Assembly: GCF_001544875.2 (NCBI RefSeq)
Contig: NZ_FCOA02000023.1
Coordinates: forward strand, 62,001 to 126,000
Origin: Caballeronia hypogeia
GTDB lineage: Bacteria; Pseudomonadota; Gammaproteobacteria; Burkholderiales; Burkholderiaceae
Length of the DNA stretch: 64,000 bases
Direction: 5' to 3'
Shown here piece after piece: positions 42,954 through 51,463 of the stretch (the first letter of the stretch is position 1; the number at the start of each line of letters is the position of its first letter). A program made the translations under genes and the position numbers. The notes beneath the pieces were generated by a model, which ran no database searches, was not told where the DNA came from, and saw only the letters and a list, made by a program, of their open reading frames with translations.

Positions 42954-43071
42954 GCCATAAAGGATGCATGCGCAGCGCTTTCGATTGTGCATGCAGTAAG
43001 GGCGTCGTTGGTCCTGCAGCATTCGAGTGACAACGACGCCATCCCTAGCAATAACACGAGTCGTAAATCCC

Positions 43072-44148
43072 ATGACCAAATCCAAGCAGGAGCATGAAGT
43101 ATTTCACGAAGCCGCTCGCGCGTCGCTCGCGCATTGGGCTTGGCCTGAAGACAGCGAGCTGTCGCTGCTGAAGTACCGAGAAAATGCTGTCTTCAAGGCA
43201 GTCACTCCCGATGGACGGAAGGCTGCAATACGGGTCCATCGTCCGAACTACCATAGCGCATGCGAGCTTACGTCGGAACTCCAGTGGATGCATGCGCTCC
43301 ATTCAAGTGGAATTCCCGTATCGCAGGCTGTCCCGACGCAAACGAACGAACTGCTCATCAGTGTGACCCCCGCTGGCTCATCTGAGCTCTTCTGGGTCGA
43401 CATGCTTGCTTGGATTGACGGCGCGCCAATCGGCTCCGCCGAGTCTCGGGACTACGCAGACGCGCTGAGCGTCGAACCGGTCTACCGTGAGATTGGACGC
43501 TTGGCGGCGCTCATGCACGAACAGAGCTCGACGTGGAGTACGCCTGCCAACTTCTTTCGACCTGCGTGGGACACCGCCGGATGCGTCGGCATCAGTGAGC
43601 AGGTTGTCGACAACATCGGTGAACCGCTCTGGGGCGATTTCAAAGACCTCGATGTTCTATCGCAGGAACAGCGAGCGGTGCTTTCGCGAGCTGCCGAGAT
43701 TGCGTCCGCCGCCATGAATGCATTTGGCACGAGTTCGGACCGCTATGGGCTGGTCCACGCCGACTTGGTGCCAGATAACCTCATGGAGACCGAGGCCGGT
43801 CTGATTGTCATCGACTTCGACGATTGCGGCTACGGTTGGTACCTCTGGGACTTGGTCACCGCTGTTTTCTGGCACCTCGGCGAACAAACCTACGACGACG
43901 CGCTGCGCGGCTACATCGATGGATACAGGTCGGTGCGAGAACTTCCCGATTCTCATCTTGCGTTGATTCCTTCGATGCTCGTGCTTCGAGCGCTTGTCTA
44001 TCTCGGATGGATGCACTCGCGACGTGGAACCGACACTGCCCGTGAGCTTACCGCCCATGTCATTGCGACCAGCGAGCAACTCTCGCGTCAGTTGCTTGAC
44101 GCCGCAGACCTGTCGTCTTCCGCTGCGTCGCCTTCTCTAACGAATTGA
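43072..44148 (+). CDS. Phosphotransferase (APH/hydroxylysine kinase-like)
   Basis: 358 residues from the ATG at 43072. The kinase core is present: catalytic LVHADLVPDNLM (His229 and Asp nearby) and VIDFDDCGYGWYLWDL, with the Mg-binding Asp. This is the aminoglycoside phosphotransferase/choline kinase fold. The next gene, 28 bp away, encodes a class III aminotransferase of the type whose animal members are phospho-lyases. The same partnership occurs in animals: a kinase (HYKK) phosphorylates 5-hydroxylysine and PHYKPL then removes the phosphate. The substrate is therefore probably an amino alcohol such as hydroxylysine or ethanolamine (inference). Confidence 0.82.
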   Translation: MTKSKQEHEVFHEAARASLAHWAWPEDSELSLLKYRENAVFKAVTPDGRKAAIRVHRPNYHSACELTSELQWMHALHSSGIPVSQAVPTQTNELLISVTPAGSSELFWVDMLAWIDGAPIGSAESRDYADALSVEPVYREIGRLAALMHEQSSTWSTPANFFRPAWDTAGCVGISEQVVDNIGEPLWGDFKDLDVLSQEQRAVLSRAAEIASAAMNAFGTSSDRYGLVHADLVPDNLMETEAGLIVIDFDDCGYGWYLWDLVTAVFWHLGEQTYDDALRGYIDGYRSVRELPDSHLALIPSMLVLRALVYLGWMHSRRGTDTARELTAHVIATSEQLSRQLLDAADLSSSAASPSLTN

Positions 44149-44176
44149 CGAGCAACCGCTCAGACCAGGATTTTCG

Positions 44177-45514
44177 ATGTCAAACCTCGCAAAGGTCGCC
44201 AAAGCGCGAGCTGAAGATTCCGTCGATACGCTTCTCGCGCGCAGAAACGCGCTTATGGGGCCGAACGCGCCCCTGCTTTATGAGTCGCCGCTGTACCTCA
44301 CCGAAGGCAGAGGCGTTTGGTTATTCGACGACAAGGGCCGGCGTTACCTCGACGCTTACAACAACGTTCCGCACGTAGGTCACAGCCACCCAGCAGTCGT
44401 TGAGGCAGTAACTAAGCAGTTGGGCATGTTGAACACGCATTCCCGCTATGTCAGCAAAGTGGTTCTGGACTACCACGAGCAGCTTCTTTCGATTGTCGAC
44501 CTGCCGCAGGCTCGCGGGGTCTTGACCTGTACTGGCAGCGAGTCGAACGAACTAGCGCTGCGAATGGCTAGGCATATTACCGGTCATGCCGGAATCATCG
44601 TTACGGACTACACCTACCACGGCAACACTGCTGCGGTTGCGGAATTGTCGACGGCATTTGACGTCAATCCGACGGGGCTGCCAAACTACATTCGCGCAAT
44701 TCGCGCCCCGGCACTGCCACCGAAGGTCCAACGTGGTGAAGGCTCGCCGACTGAAGAGACGCTTAAAGCTGCCTACCTGAAGGAAGTAAAGGACGCCATT
44801 GCGTACTTCGATTCGCATGGTATTGGCGTCGCGGCCATCTTGCTCGACCCCATCTTCTCGACCGACGGACTGCCGGATGTTGTTCCTGGATTTGTGAAAG
44901 AGGCCGTCGAGTTGGTCCACCAAGCAGGCGGTCTCTACATCGCCGATGAGGTCCAGCCAGGACTGGGACGGTGCGGCGAGACCTGGTGGGGCTATCAGCT
45001 CCACGATGCGCAACCGGACATTATCACGTTGGGGAAGCCGCTCGGGAACGGGTATCCAGTTGCCGGACTCATCGGACGCGCGGAAATTGTCGACCGTTTC
45101 CGCAGCGAGGTCATGTACTTCAACACTTTCGGCGCCACGCCGGTCGCTTGCGCCGCGGGCTCGGCTGTGCTTCAGGTCATCGAACGTGAAAACCTCATCG
45201 ACAACGCACGTGAGACCGGTTCGCTCATGCTTCGAAAGCTCTCCGAACTCACGAGCAAGCATGACTGCATTGGTGACGTCCGCGGCAAGGGCCTGTTTAT
45301 CGGCGTCGAGCTGGTCGAGAAAGGTGGGCGCTACGAGCCGGACTCAAAGATGGCGAAGCGGGTCATCGAAGGTATGCGCAACGAAGGTGTGTTGATTTCA
45401 AAAATCGGAAAGTACGACAACGTGCTGAAGATTCGTCCCCCTATGCCTTTTACCGCAGAACACGTCACACAGTTCGTGGACTCGATGGACTTGGTCCTTT
45501 CGAATCTTCGATAG
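44177..45514 (+). CDS. Class III aminotransferase, AGXT2L/phospho-lyase-like
   Basis: 445 residues. The PLP lysine is Lys287 in LGKPLGNGYPVAG, and DEVQPGLGRCG precedes it. The N-terminal AYNNVPHVGHSHPAVV and LNTHSRYV segments match the AGXT2L1/AGXT2L2 branch (phosphoethanolamine and 5-phosphohydroxylysine phospho-lyases) better than ordinary omega-aminotransferases, which usually have a Trp or Gly near that site. These enzymes use PLP to eliminate phosphate, leaving a semialdehyde plus ammonia. Coupled to the kinase 28 bp upstream. Confidence 0.83.
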   Translation: MSNLAKVAKARAEDSVDTLLARRNALMGPNAPLLYESPLYLTEGRGVWLFDDKGRRYLDAYNNVPHVGHSHPAVVEAVTKQLGMLNTHSRYVSKVVLDYHEQLLSIVDLPQARGVLTCTGSESNELALRMARHITGHAGIIVTDYTYHGNTAAVAELSTAFDVNPTGLPNYIRAIRAPALPPKVQRGEGSPTEETLKAAYLKEVKDAIAYFDSHGIGVAAILLDPIFSTDGLPDVVPGFVKEAVELVHQAGGLYIADEVQPGLGRCGETWWGYQLHDAQPDIITLGKPLGNGYPVAGLIGRAEIVDRFRSEVMYFNTFGATPVACAAGSAVLQVIERENLIDNARETGSLMLRKLSELTSKHDCIGDVRGKGLFIGVELVEKGGRYEPDSKMAKRVIEGMRNEGVLISKIGKYDNVLKIRPPMPFTAEHVTQFVDSMDLVLSNLR

Positions 45515-45574
45515 GCCGGTTTTCGCCATCCTTCCGGTCGCACTCCAACGAGCTTCATCAACCAATGGACCATC

Positions 45575-45859
45575 ATGAAACCGATGACTAATGCTGTTCT
45601 GATGTTTGCGGCACTCGCCGTGGCTTCGGCTCTAACAACGCCTGTTTTCGCGCAAGGCCCTGCATCGGCTACATCGGCGGCGTCAAGCGTCAAGGACCTG
45701 AAAGCGCAAAAGCGTGCTGAGCGCAAAGCGCGTCGAGCAAAAAAGAACGCGGAACTGAAGGAATTGGAAGAACGGGGCTACCAGCCGGGCGGCTCGCGAA
45801 TCGATGCTCCGCAGCCGGTGCCTCAAATGCCTGCCAGCGGCCAGACCTCGGCGAAGTAG
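45575..45859 (+). CDS. Small exported protein, DUF4148-like
   Basis: 94 residues. A signal peptide (about 1-26, ending VFAQ) is followed by a very basic region of Ala, Lys and Arg (KRAERKARRAKKNAELKELEE) and the motif ERGYQPGG seen at the end of Burkholderiaceae DUF4148-type proteins. Its function is unknown; it lies 60 bp after the aminotransferase. Confidence 0.7.
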   Translation: MKPMTNAVLMFAALAVASALTTPVFAQGPASATSAASSVKDLKAQKRAERKARRAKKNAELKELEERGYQPGGSRIDAPQPVPQMPASGQTSAK

Positions 45860-45905
45860 TTTCAAGTGCCAGGACGGTTCAAGTCGGTACTAGGAGTTGC
45901 CCTAT

Positions 45906-45943
45906 TGGCGCAGTTTCTCATGCTCTTGGCGCGTTTTGCAATG
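45906..45943 (+). promoter_or_regulatory. Tandem TGGCGC operator, site G
   Basis: TGGCGC at 45906 and 45927, spacing 21 bp (half-sites TGGCGCAGTTTCTCATG and TGGCGCGTTTTGCAATG). It lies 145 bp before the amidotransferase gene. Confidence 0.75.
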
Positions 45944-46071
45944 TGTTTTGACGCGTGAACTGAGCTACTATCGATTGAACTACTGCTGCACCGGTCTCTT
46001 GACCCCAAGCTTGACCGCCCAGTATATGGGCGGTCGCAGCCAAAGCGGCGAGCACCATTCGAGAAGACATC

Positions 46072-46740
46072 GTGAACGTAACCATCATTCAGCACGCGCC
46101 AGCATCTGGTCCGGGGCTCATCGCATCATTCATTGAATCGAAGGGGTGGAACTGGCGCGCGGTGACGCCCGACGAAATTGATGAACAAGGCTTAGTCGAG
46201 AAAAGCGACGCATTCGTCTCGTTAGGTGCTGCGGCCCATGTGTACGAAACGCAAATCGACTGGGTCGTTCGTGAACGTCGGCTCATGCGTCAACTGCTTC
46301 AGGACAAAGTCCCGGTATTCGGCGTCTGCTTTGGCGCTCAGTTAATTGCCATCGAGGGCGGTGGGAACGTAGTCCCGACCGGAGGCCGATTCGAAGCGTG
46401 GACGGCTAACGATACGGTTGCCGTCGAAACGTGGCGTGGGGAATGGATGCGCTTCCACGGTGACTCCATCAGCGTTCGGCCCGGTGTAGAAGTCCTCGCG
46501 TCGGAGAACGGCATCATCCAAGGCATTCGAGACGGCAATGCCGTCGGAGCACAATTTCACCCGGAGGTGAACAGCACGGTGCTCCGCGCTTGGGGCACGC
46601 ACCCCTTCTTCGAGGAGCCTGAGCGCAAGATACGTCTGTACGCTGCTATCGACTTCGCGGAAGAGAACGCAAAAGCAATCGAACAACGTGCGTACGCGCT
46701 CTTCGACCTGTCGTTCAACATGATGTTGGGCAAGGCCTAA
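46072..46740 (+). CDS. Class I glutamine amidotransferase-like protein
   Basis: 222 residues from a GTG at 46072. The triad is Cys86 in FGVCFGAQL, His163 and Glu165 in QFHPEV. The class hydrolyses glutamine amide, or gamma-glutamyl amides in the catabolic branch (the PuuD type that frees GABA from gamma-glutamyl-GABA). There is no synthetase partner, so hydrolysis of a gamma-glutamyl conjugate is possible. It leads the operon that also contains the M20 amidohydrolase and the D-aminoacylase. Confidence 0.85.
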   Translation: MNVTIIQHAPASGPGLIASFIESKGWNWRAVTPDEIDEQGLVEKSDAFVSLGAAAHVYETQIDWVVRERRLMRQLLQDKVPVFGVCFGAQLIAIEGGGNVVPTGGRFEAWTANDTVAVETWRGEWMRFHGDSISVRPGVEVLASENGIIQGIRDGNAVGAQFHPEVNSTVLRAWGTHPFFEEPERKIRLYAAIDFAEENAKAIEQRAYALFDLSFNMMLGKA

Positions 46741-46933
46741 CCATATTACGGGCCAGGAGCGAGCTCGCAAGTCGCTCCTGCTAGTGGAACGCCTTCGTTG
46801 CTTGTGCCCCGAGGCGTCAGCGGAACTGCCCCTTCTTCGTTCCGCGCAACTTCTACCTCAAAGATTGCAGCGCAAGCAGGGATGTCCAATGTCGTTGTTG
46901 TTCTCCTGCGGCACATCACGCTGCACTAATATC

Positions 46934-48175
46934 ATGAAACTTATCCCTGAAATTGAATTGGATACGCCTGCAATCCAGGAAATCCGACGACATTTGCACG
47001 CCAATCCTGAACTCGGCTTTGACGTGCACGAAACTGCGGACTATGTTGCCGCGCGCCTTACCGAGTGGGGCATTACGGTCGAACGCGGCGTTGGCCGCAC
47101 GGGCGTAGTCGGAACACTCAAGCGTGGTCGTACGCTTCGCGCCATTGGGCTGCGTGCCGACATGGACGCACTGCCAATTCACGAAACCAACGATTTCGCA
47201 CACAAGTCAGCGAACCCTGGAAAGATGCACGCGTGCGGTCACGATGGCCACACCGCTATGCTGCTTGGCGCGGCACACTACCTTGCCAAGCACGGCGACT
47301 TCGACGGAATTGTGCATTTCATATTTCAGCCAGCAGAAGAAGCTGGCGGCGGCGCTCAGGTCATGGTCGAGGACGGGCTCTTCGAGCGCTTCCCGGTCGA
47401 CGCCGTGTTCGGAGTGCACAATTGGCCGGGGTTGCCCGAGGGAACAATTGGTCTTCGCGACGGCGCGATTATGGCCTCGAGCAACCGCTTCAAGATTGCC
47501 GTCCGCGGAACCAGTTGCCACGCAGCTCGTCCCCATACCGGCCGGGACCCAATTCTCGCAGCAAGCCAGCTCGTCTCCAGCTTGCAAAGCGTCGTTAGCC
47601 GCAACGTTGACCCGCTTGAAAGCGCCGTTCTGTCGGTGTGCCAATTCCACGCGGGAACGGCAGACAATGCAATTCCAGGGGAAGCCGTCGTCTCGGGAAC
47701 GGTCCGTACCTTCAACGAGAGGGTCACCGACCTCATCGAGCAACGAATTAAGGCGCTTTCGCTGGCAATTTCAACAGCCTTTGACTGCGAGGTTGACTGC
47801 AACTTCAACCGGTACTACCCCACAACGCAAAATGACCCGGACCAGGCCACCTTCGCAGCGAAGGTCGCGGCCGAGGTCGTCGGCGAAGACAAGGTCGTCC
47901 GGAACATTGAACCCACCATGGGCGCTGAGGACTTCTCTTATATGTTGCGCGCGCGCCCGGGATGTTTCGCGTTCATCGGCAACGGAGACGGAGCACATCG
48001 TGAGCATGGCCACGGCCTCGGACCCTGCGAGCTCCATAACTCTAATTACGACTTCAACGACGCCCTTCTACCAGTCGGCGCCAGCTACTTCGCACGTTTG
48101 GTAGAGAACTTCCTGGCGCATCCGAAGGGTGTCTCAGCCATCATGCTCGCAAGTCAGGCGCCTCAAGAGGTCTGA
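46934..48175 (+). CDS. M20D amidohydrolase (hippurate hydrolase/N-acyl-amino-acid deacylase type)
   Basis: 413 residues from the ATG at 46934; a longer frame from 46784 lacks support. The zinc motif HACGHDGHTAMLLGAAHYL lies near residues 99-117, then PAEEAGGGAQVMVEDGLFE, and MGAEDFSYML near the C-terminus. The dimerisation domain lies between. Members cleave N-acyl amino acids, hippurate and indole-acetyl-amino acids. Together with the next gene it would release free amino acids from L- and D-acyl derivatives. Confidence 0.9.
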   Translation: MKLIPEIELDTPAIQEIRRHLHANPELGFDVHETADYVAARLTEWGITVERGVGRTGVVGTLKRGRTLRAIGLRADMDALPIHETNDFAHKSANPGKMHACGHDGHTAMLLGAAHYLAKHGDFDGIVHFIFQPAEEAGGGAQVMVEDGLFERFPVDAVFGVHNWPGLPEGTIGLRDGAIMASSNRFKIAVRGTSCHAARPHTGRDPILAASQLVSSLQSVVSRNVDPLESAVLSVCQFHAGTADNAIPGEAVVSGTVRTFNERVTDLIEQRIKALSLAISTAFDCEVDCNFNRYYPTTQNDPDQATFAAKVAAEVVGEDKVVRNIEPTMGAEDFSYMLRARPGCFAFIGNGDGAHREHGHGLGPCELHNSNYDFNDALLPVGASYFARLVENFLAHPKGVSAIMLASQAPQEV

Positions 48176-48356
48176 GACTACATCGCAACACAGCCAGCCT
48201 GAATACGCGCAGGACGTCGTTTCGTCCCGCGCGTATTTCACATCCGCACGAGGCTCGCAGCAGTTTGAGGCCTCAATCCCATGCCTTATTTTCCTGCCGA
48301 CACCGGCGTTCCTGAGGCACGTCGGAATTCCGCACAAAGCCAACGGGAGGCATCCC

Positions 48357-49835
48357 ATGACTGACTTCACACATACCTTCGACTTCATCATCGCCGGCGG
48401 AACCGTCATTGACGGAACGCGCAAGCCACGATTCGACGCAGACATCGGTGTGAAGGACGGAAGAATCGCGGCGATTGGCAACCTTTCGTCGTCCTCGGCC
48501 GAAACTGTCTTTGACGCTAGGGGCAAGGTCGTCGCACCGGGTTTCATTGACTCTCACACTCACGACGACAGAATCGTCCTTACAGACCCGGACATGGCAT
48601 GCAAAGTCTCGCAGGGTGTGACGACCGTCATTACTGGCAACTGCGGAATCAGCCTTGCTCCGGCCAGGAAAGACATGTCGGTGCCAATGCCTCTCAGCTT
48701 TTTGCATATAGGCGGCCGGTCGGACACCTACTGCTTCGAGACTTTCGTCGAATATCTGGATGCCATTCGTCGTGCGCCGGCAGCAGTGAATGTCGCGGCG
48801 CTCGTAGGGCACACTACGTTACGCGCTGTGGTCATGGATTCTTTCGACCACGAGGCGACCGCTACGGAAATCGACGCGATGCAGCAGCTCTTGGATGAGG
48901 CGCTGCAAGCAGGTGCTATCGGCGCGTCTACGGGGACGTTCTATCCTCCAGCGGCGAAGGCCTCAACGTCCGAAGTCGTCGAGGTATGTCGGCCCCTGAC
49001 GAAAGCGAAGGCCGTGTATGCGACTCACATGCGAGACGAAGCCGATGAAAGCATCGCCGCCTTGAATGAGAGCTTCGAGATTGGCCGCCTATTGAACGTT
49101 CCAGTGGTTGTCTCGCACCACAAACTCAAAGGGGAGCGGAACTTTGGCAAGTCGGCGGCCACGCTTTCTCTGATTCACTCGGCAATGCAGTGTCAATGCG
49201 TTTCGCTCGACTGCTACCCGTACTCCGCAAGTTCCACAATGCTTCACTCGGACGAATCGAAGCTCGAGGGACGGGTATTGGTAGCAACAAGTGAAACCCA
49301 TCCAGAGCAAGCGGGGCGGCTTATCGGCGATATCGCCAACGACTGGGGCCTAAGCCGCGCTGAGGCGGCGAAGCGAATGCAGCCCGGCAGTGCAATCTAC
49401 TTCAATATGGATGAGGGAGATGTGCGCAGCATTCTCAGCTTCGCCGCGACCATGATTGGCTCCGATGGGCTGCCGGTCGGCGACAATCCCCACCCGCGCC
49501 TCTGGGGTACTTTCCCACGCGTCTTGGGTCACTACAGCCGGGAAGTCGGCCTATTTCCGCTTGAGACGGCCGTTTGGAAGATGAGCGGCCTAACCGCCCG
49601 GACCTTCGGGCTCGCAGACCGAGGCACTGTCGAGGTTGGCAAACACGCTGACCTCGTCATCTTCGATGCCGCTACTGTCCGCGACACCGCGACGTATGAC
49701 GCTCCCACATCCCCGGCCGAGGGCATTGATGCGGTTTTCGTTAACGGGGCGCTCACGTGGAGCGACGGTGGACACACCGGCCAGCGCAACGGCAGCGTCA
49801 TCGTCCGTCTGCCCAAGGATGCAGAAGCCGCCTAG
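48357..49835 (+). CDS. N-acyl-D-amino-acid deacylase (D-aminoacylase)
   Basis: 492 residues from the ATG at 48357, with GGGAGG upstream. The amidohydrolase fold has His67 and His69 in DSHTHDD, an NCGISLAP loop holding the Cys zinc ligand, ATHMRDEADE, and VVSHHKLKGERNFGK. It hydrolyses N-acyl-D-amino acids to the D-amino acid and the acyl acid. The products could feed the D-amino-acid dehydrogenase at 23848. It follows the M20 gene, so the operon is equipped for both configurations. Confidence 0.9.
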   Translation: MTDFTHTFDFIIAGGTVIDGTRKPRFDADIGVKDGRIAAIGNLSSSSAETVFDARGKVVAPGFIDSHTHDDRIVLTDPDMACKVSQGVTTVITGNCGISLAPARKDMSVPMPLSFLHIGGRSDTYCFETFVEYLDAIRRAPAAVNVAALVGHTTLRAVVMDSFDHEATATEIDAMQQLLDEALQAGAIGASTGTFYPPAAKASTSEVVEVCRPLTKAKAVYATHMRDEADESIAALNESFEIGRLLNVPVVVSHHKLKGERNFGKSAATLSLIHSAMQCQCVSLDCYPYSASSTMLHSDESKLEGRVLVATSETHPEQAGRLIGDIANDWGLSRAEAAKRMQPGSAIYFNMDEGDVRSILSFAATMIGSDGLPVGDNPHPRLWGTFPRVLGHYSREVGLFPLETAVWKMSGLTARTFGLADRGTVEVGKHADLVIFDAATVRDTATYDAPTSPAEGIDAVFVNGALTWSDGGHTGQRNGSVIVRLPKDAEAA

Positions 49836-49900
49836 GCGTCGTCGAGCTCCCCGCGATGCAGGACGGCGGCAGCACGTTCCCGAAATTGAACAGCAAATTA

Positions 49901-49945
49901 TGGCGCACAATACCATGCAAATGGCGCGAAATACAGCGCTGGCGC
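49901..49945 (+). promoter_or_regulatory. Tandem TGGCGC operator, site H (with a third repeat)
   Basis: TGGCGC at 49901 and 49922 (21 bp apart; half-sites TGGCGCACAATACCATG and TGGCGCGAAATACAGCG), plus a third TGGCGC at 49940 at 18-bp spacing. It lies 146 bp before the transporter gene at 50068. Confidence 0.7.
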
Positions 49946-50067
49946 CAATTTCGGCTGGCTACAGTGAAGTTGCTCAGTAAATAACCGCGCGAGGCCCAGG
50001 AGACAATCATCCGCCCAGCGGGTGAGCAGGAATTGGGTAAATTCGCGTATCGATTAAGGTGAAACCC

Positions 50068-51393
50068 ATGTTGGAATCAGTTTCGAACGCATCTATTGTG
50101 GACCCCTCGGAGGGCCACCAAACGGACCAGCACTTAGCGTCAAAAATTAGGCCGAGCGCTATCGTAGCCGCCGTGGCAGGAAACGCGCTGGAAGTCTATG
50201 ACTTCATCATCTACGCATTCTTTGCCGTCTACATCGGACGCGCCTTCTTCCCGTTACAGGGCGCTTACGGAAGCATGTTGGCCGCTACCGCGACCTTCGG
50301 TGTTGGGTTTATTGTCCGTCCGCTCGGTGCCATCCTCATCGGTTCCTTTGCGGACAGAGTTGGCCGTAAGCCCGCAATGATTCTTACGGTGATGCTGATT
50401 ACCGTTGGTACGCTCGGCATCGCGGCCACGCCTAGTTACGAATCAATTGGAATCGCGGCTCCAATCATTGTTGTTCTTTGTCGACTGTTTCAAGGCTTCG
50501 CGCTGGGCGGCGAGATTGGGCCTGCGACTACGTTGTTGGTCGAGGCTGCGCCTGCTAATCGACGTGCGGCCTACTCGAGCTGGCAACTGGCGAGCCAAGG
50601 CATTGCGGTCGCGACCGGGGGCACCATCGGCGTGATTGTCGCCATGGTCCTGGAACCGAAGCAACTGGCAGCATGGGGATGGCGCATTCCGTTTCTCCTG
50701 AGTTTGTTGCTGGTTCCGATAGCCGTGTACATTCGCCGTCAACTGCCCGAAACACATGCGGAGAGCGGCGAGCGTACCACCGGAGAGGTCGTTGGTGGCG
50801 TTCTTCGTGAGCACGGGCGCGTCGTGTTTCTCTCGGTGCTGTTGATGATGGCGGTTGGCGTCGCTAGTCAGGTCGGCAATTATCTGGTCTCCTTTGCCAT
50901 CCTCACGCTGAAGCTGCCCGCAGCGGTTGCGCAGTCCAGTTCCATCATAGGTGGCATCATGACTTTCGCGCCCGCACTGGCCGCGGGATTGTGGTGCGAT
51001 GTGAAGGGACGCAAAGTAGTTCTCGTGCTGCCTCGTTTGTTGCTGGCTGTAAGCATTATTCCCTGCTTCATGTGGCTAGTTGCGTCCCCGTCGACCGCAT
51101 CGTTCCTTATCGTCACTACTGTCATTGCGTCGCTTACCGCGATGACCGCAGTAGCGACCATCGTGACCGTTCCGGAGCTACTGCCGGCGAAGTACCGCAG
51201 CACCGGCCTTTCAATGGTGTACGCGCTCGGCGCAAGCCTTTTTGGGGGCGCGACGCAGTTCGTTGTTACCTGGTTGCTGAAACTGACCAATGACCCTCTG
51301 ACACCGGCCTACGTTGTCGCAGTGACAACGGGAATCAGTCTGATTGCAGCATGGCTGCTCCCCGAAACGCGAGATGTTGACGTCTCCCAATAA
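50068..51393 (+). CDS. MFS transporter, MHS family (ShiA/ProP-like)
   Basis: 441 residues from the ATG at 50068 (AAGGTG upstream; a GTG at 50059 is an alternative). About 12 membrane segments. The N-terminal GNALEVYDFIIYAFFAVYIGRAFFP, then VRPLGAILIGSFADRVGRKP and RLFQGFALGGEIGPATT are characteristic of the metabolite:H+ symporter family, which carries citrate, shikimate, proline/betaine and related organic acids. A seventh-loop segment and the C-terminal LPETRDVD fit. It is first in the unit with the serine hydrolase and RidA-like genes. Confidence 0.92.
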   Translation: MLESVSNASIVDPSEGHQTDQHLASKIRPSAIVAAVAGNALEVYDFIIYAFFAVYIGRAFFPLQGAYGSMLAATATFGVGFIVRPLGAILIGSFADRVGRKPAMILTVMLITVGTLGIAATPSYESIGIAAPIIVVLCRLFQGFALGGEIGPATTLLVEAAPANRRAAYSSWQLASQGIAVATGGTIGVIVAMVLEPKQLAAWGWRIPFLLSLLLVPIAVYIRRQLPETHAESGERTTGEVVGGVLREHGRVVFLSVLLMMAVGVASQVGNYLVSFAILTLKLPAAVAQSSSIIGGIMTFAPALAAGLWCDVKGRKVVLVLPRLLLAVSIIPCFMWLVASPSTASFLIVTTVIASLTAMTAVATIVTVPELLPAKYRSTGLSMVYALGASLFGGATQFVVTWLLKLTNDPLTPAYVVAVTTGISLIAAWLLPETRDVDVSQ

Positions 51394-51463
51394 GGCAAAC
51401 GCTACGCTGGGCTCGCTGGGATAAGCCGCCGACGAGCCCGCGTGAAGGACGGCAGGAACACAA

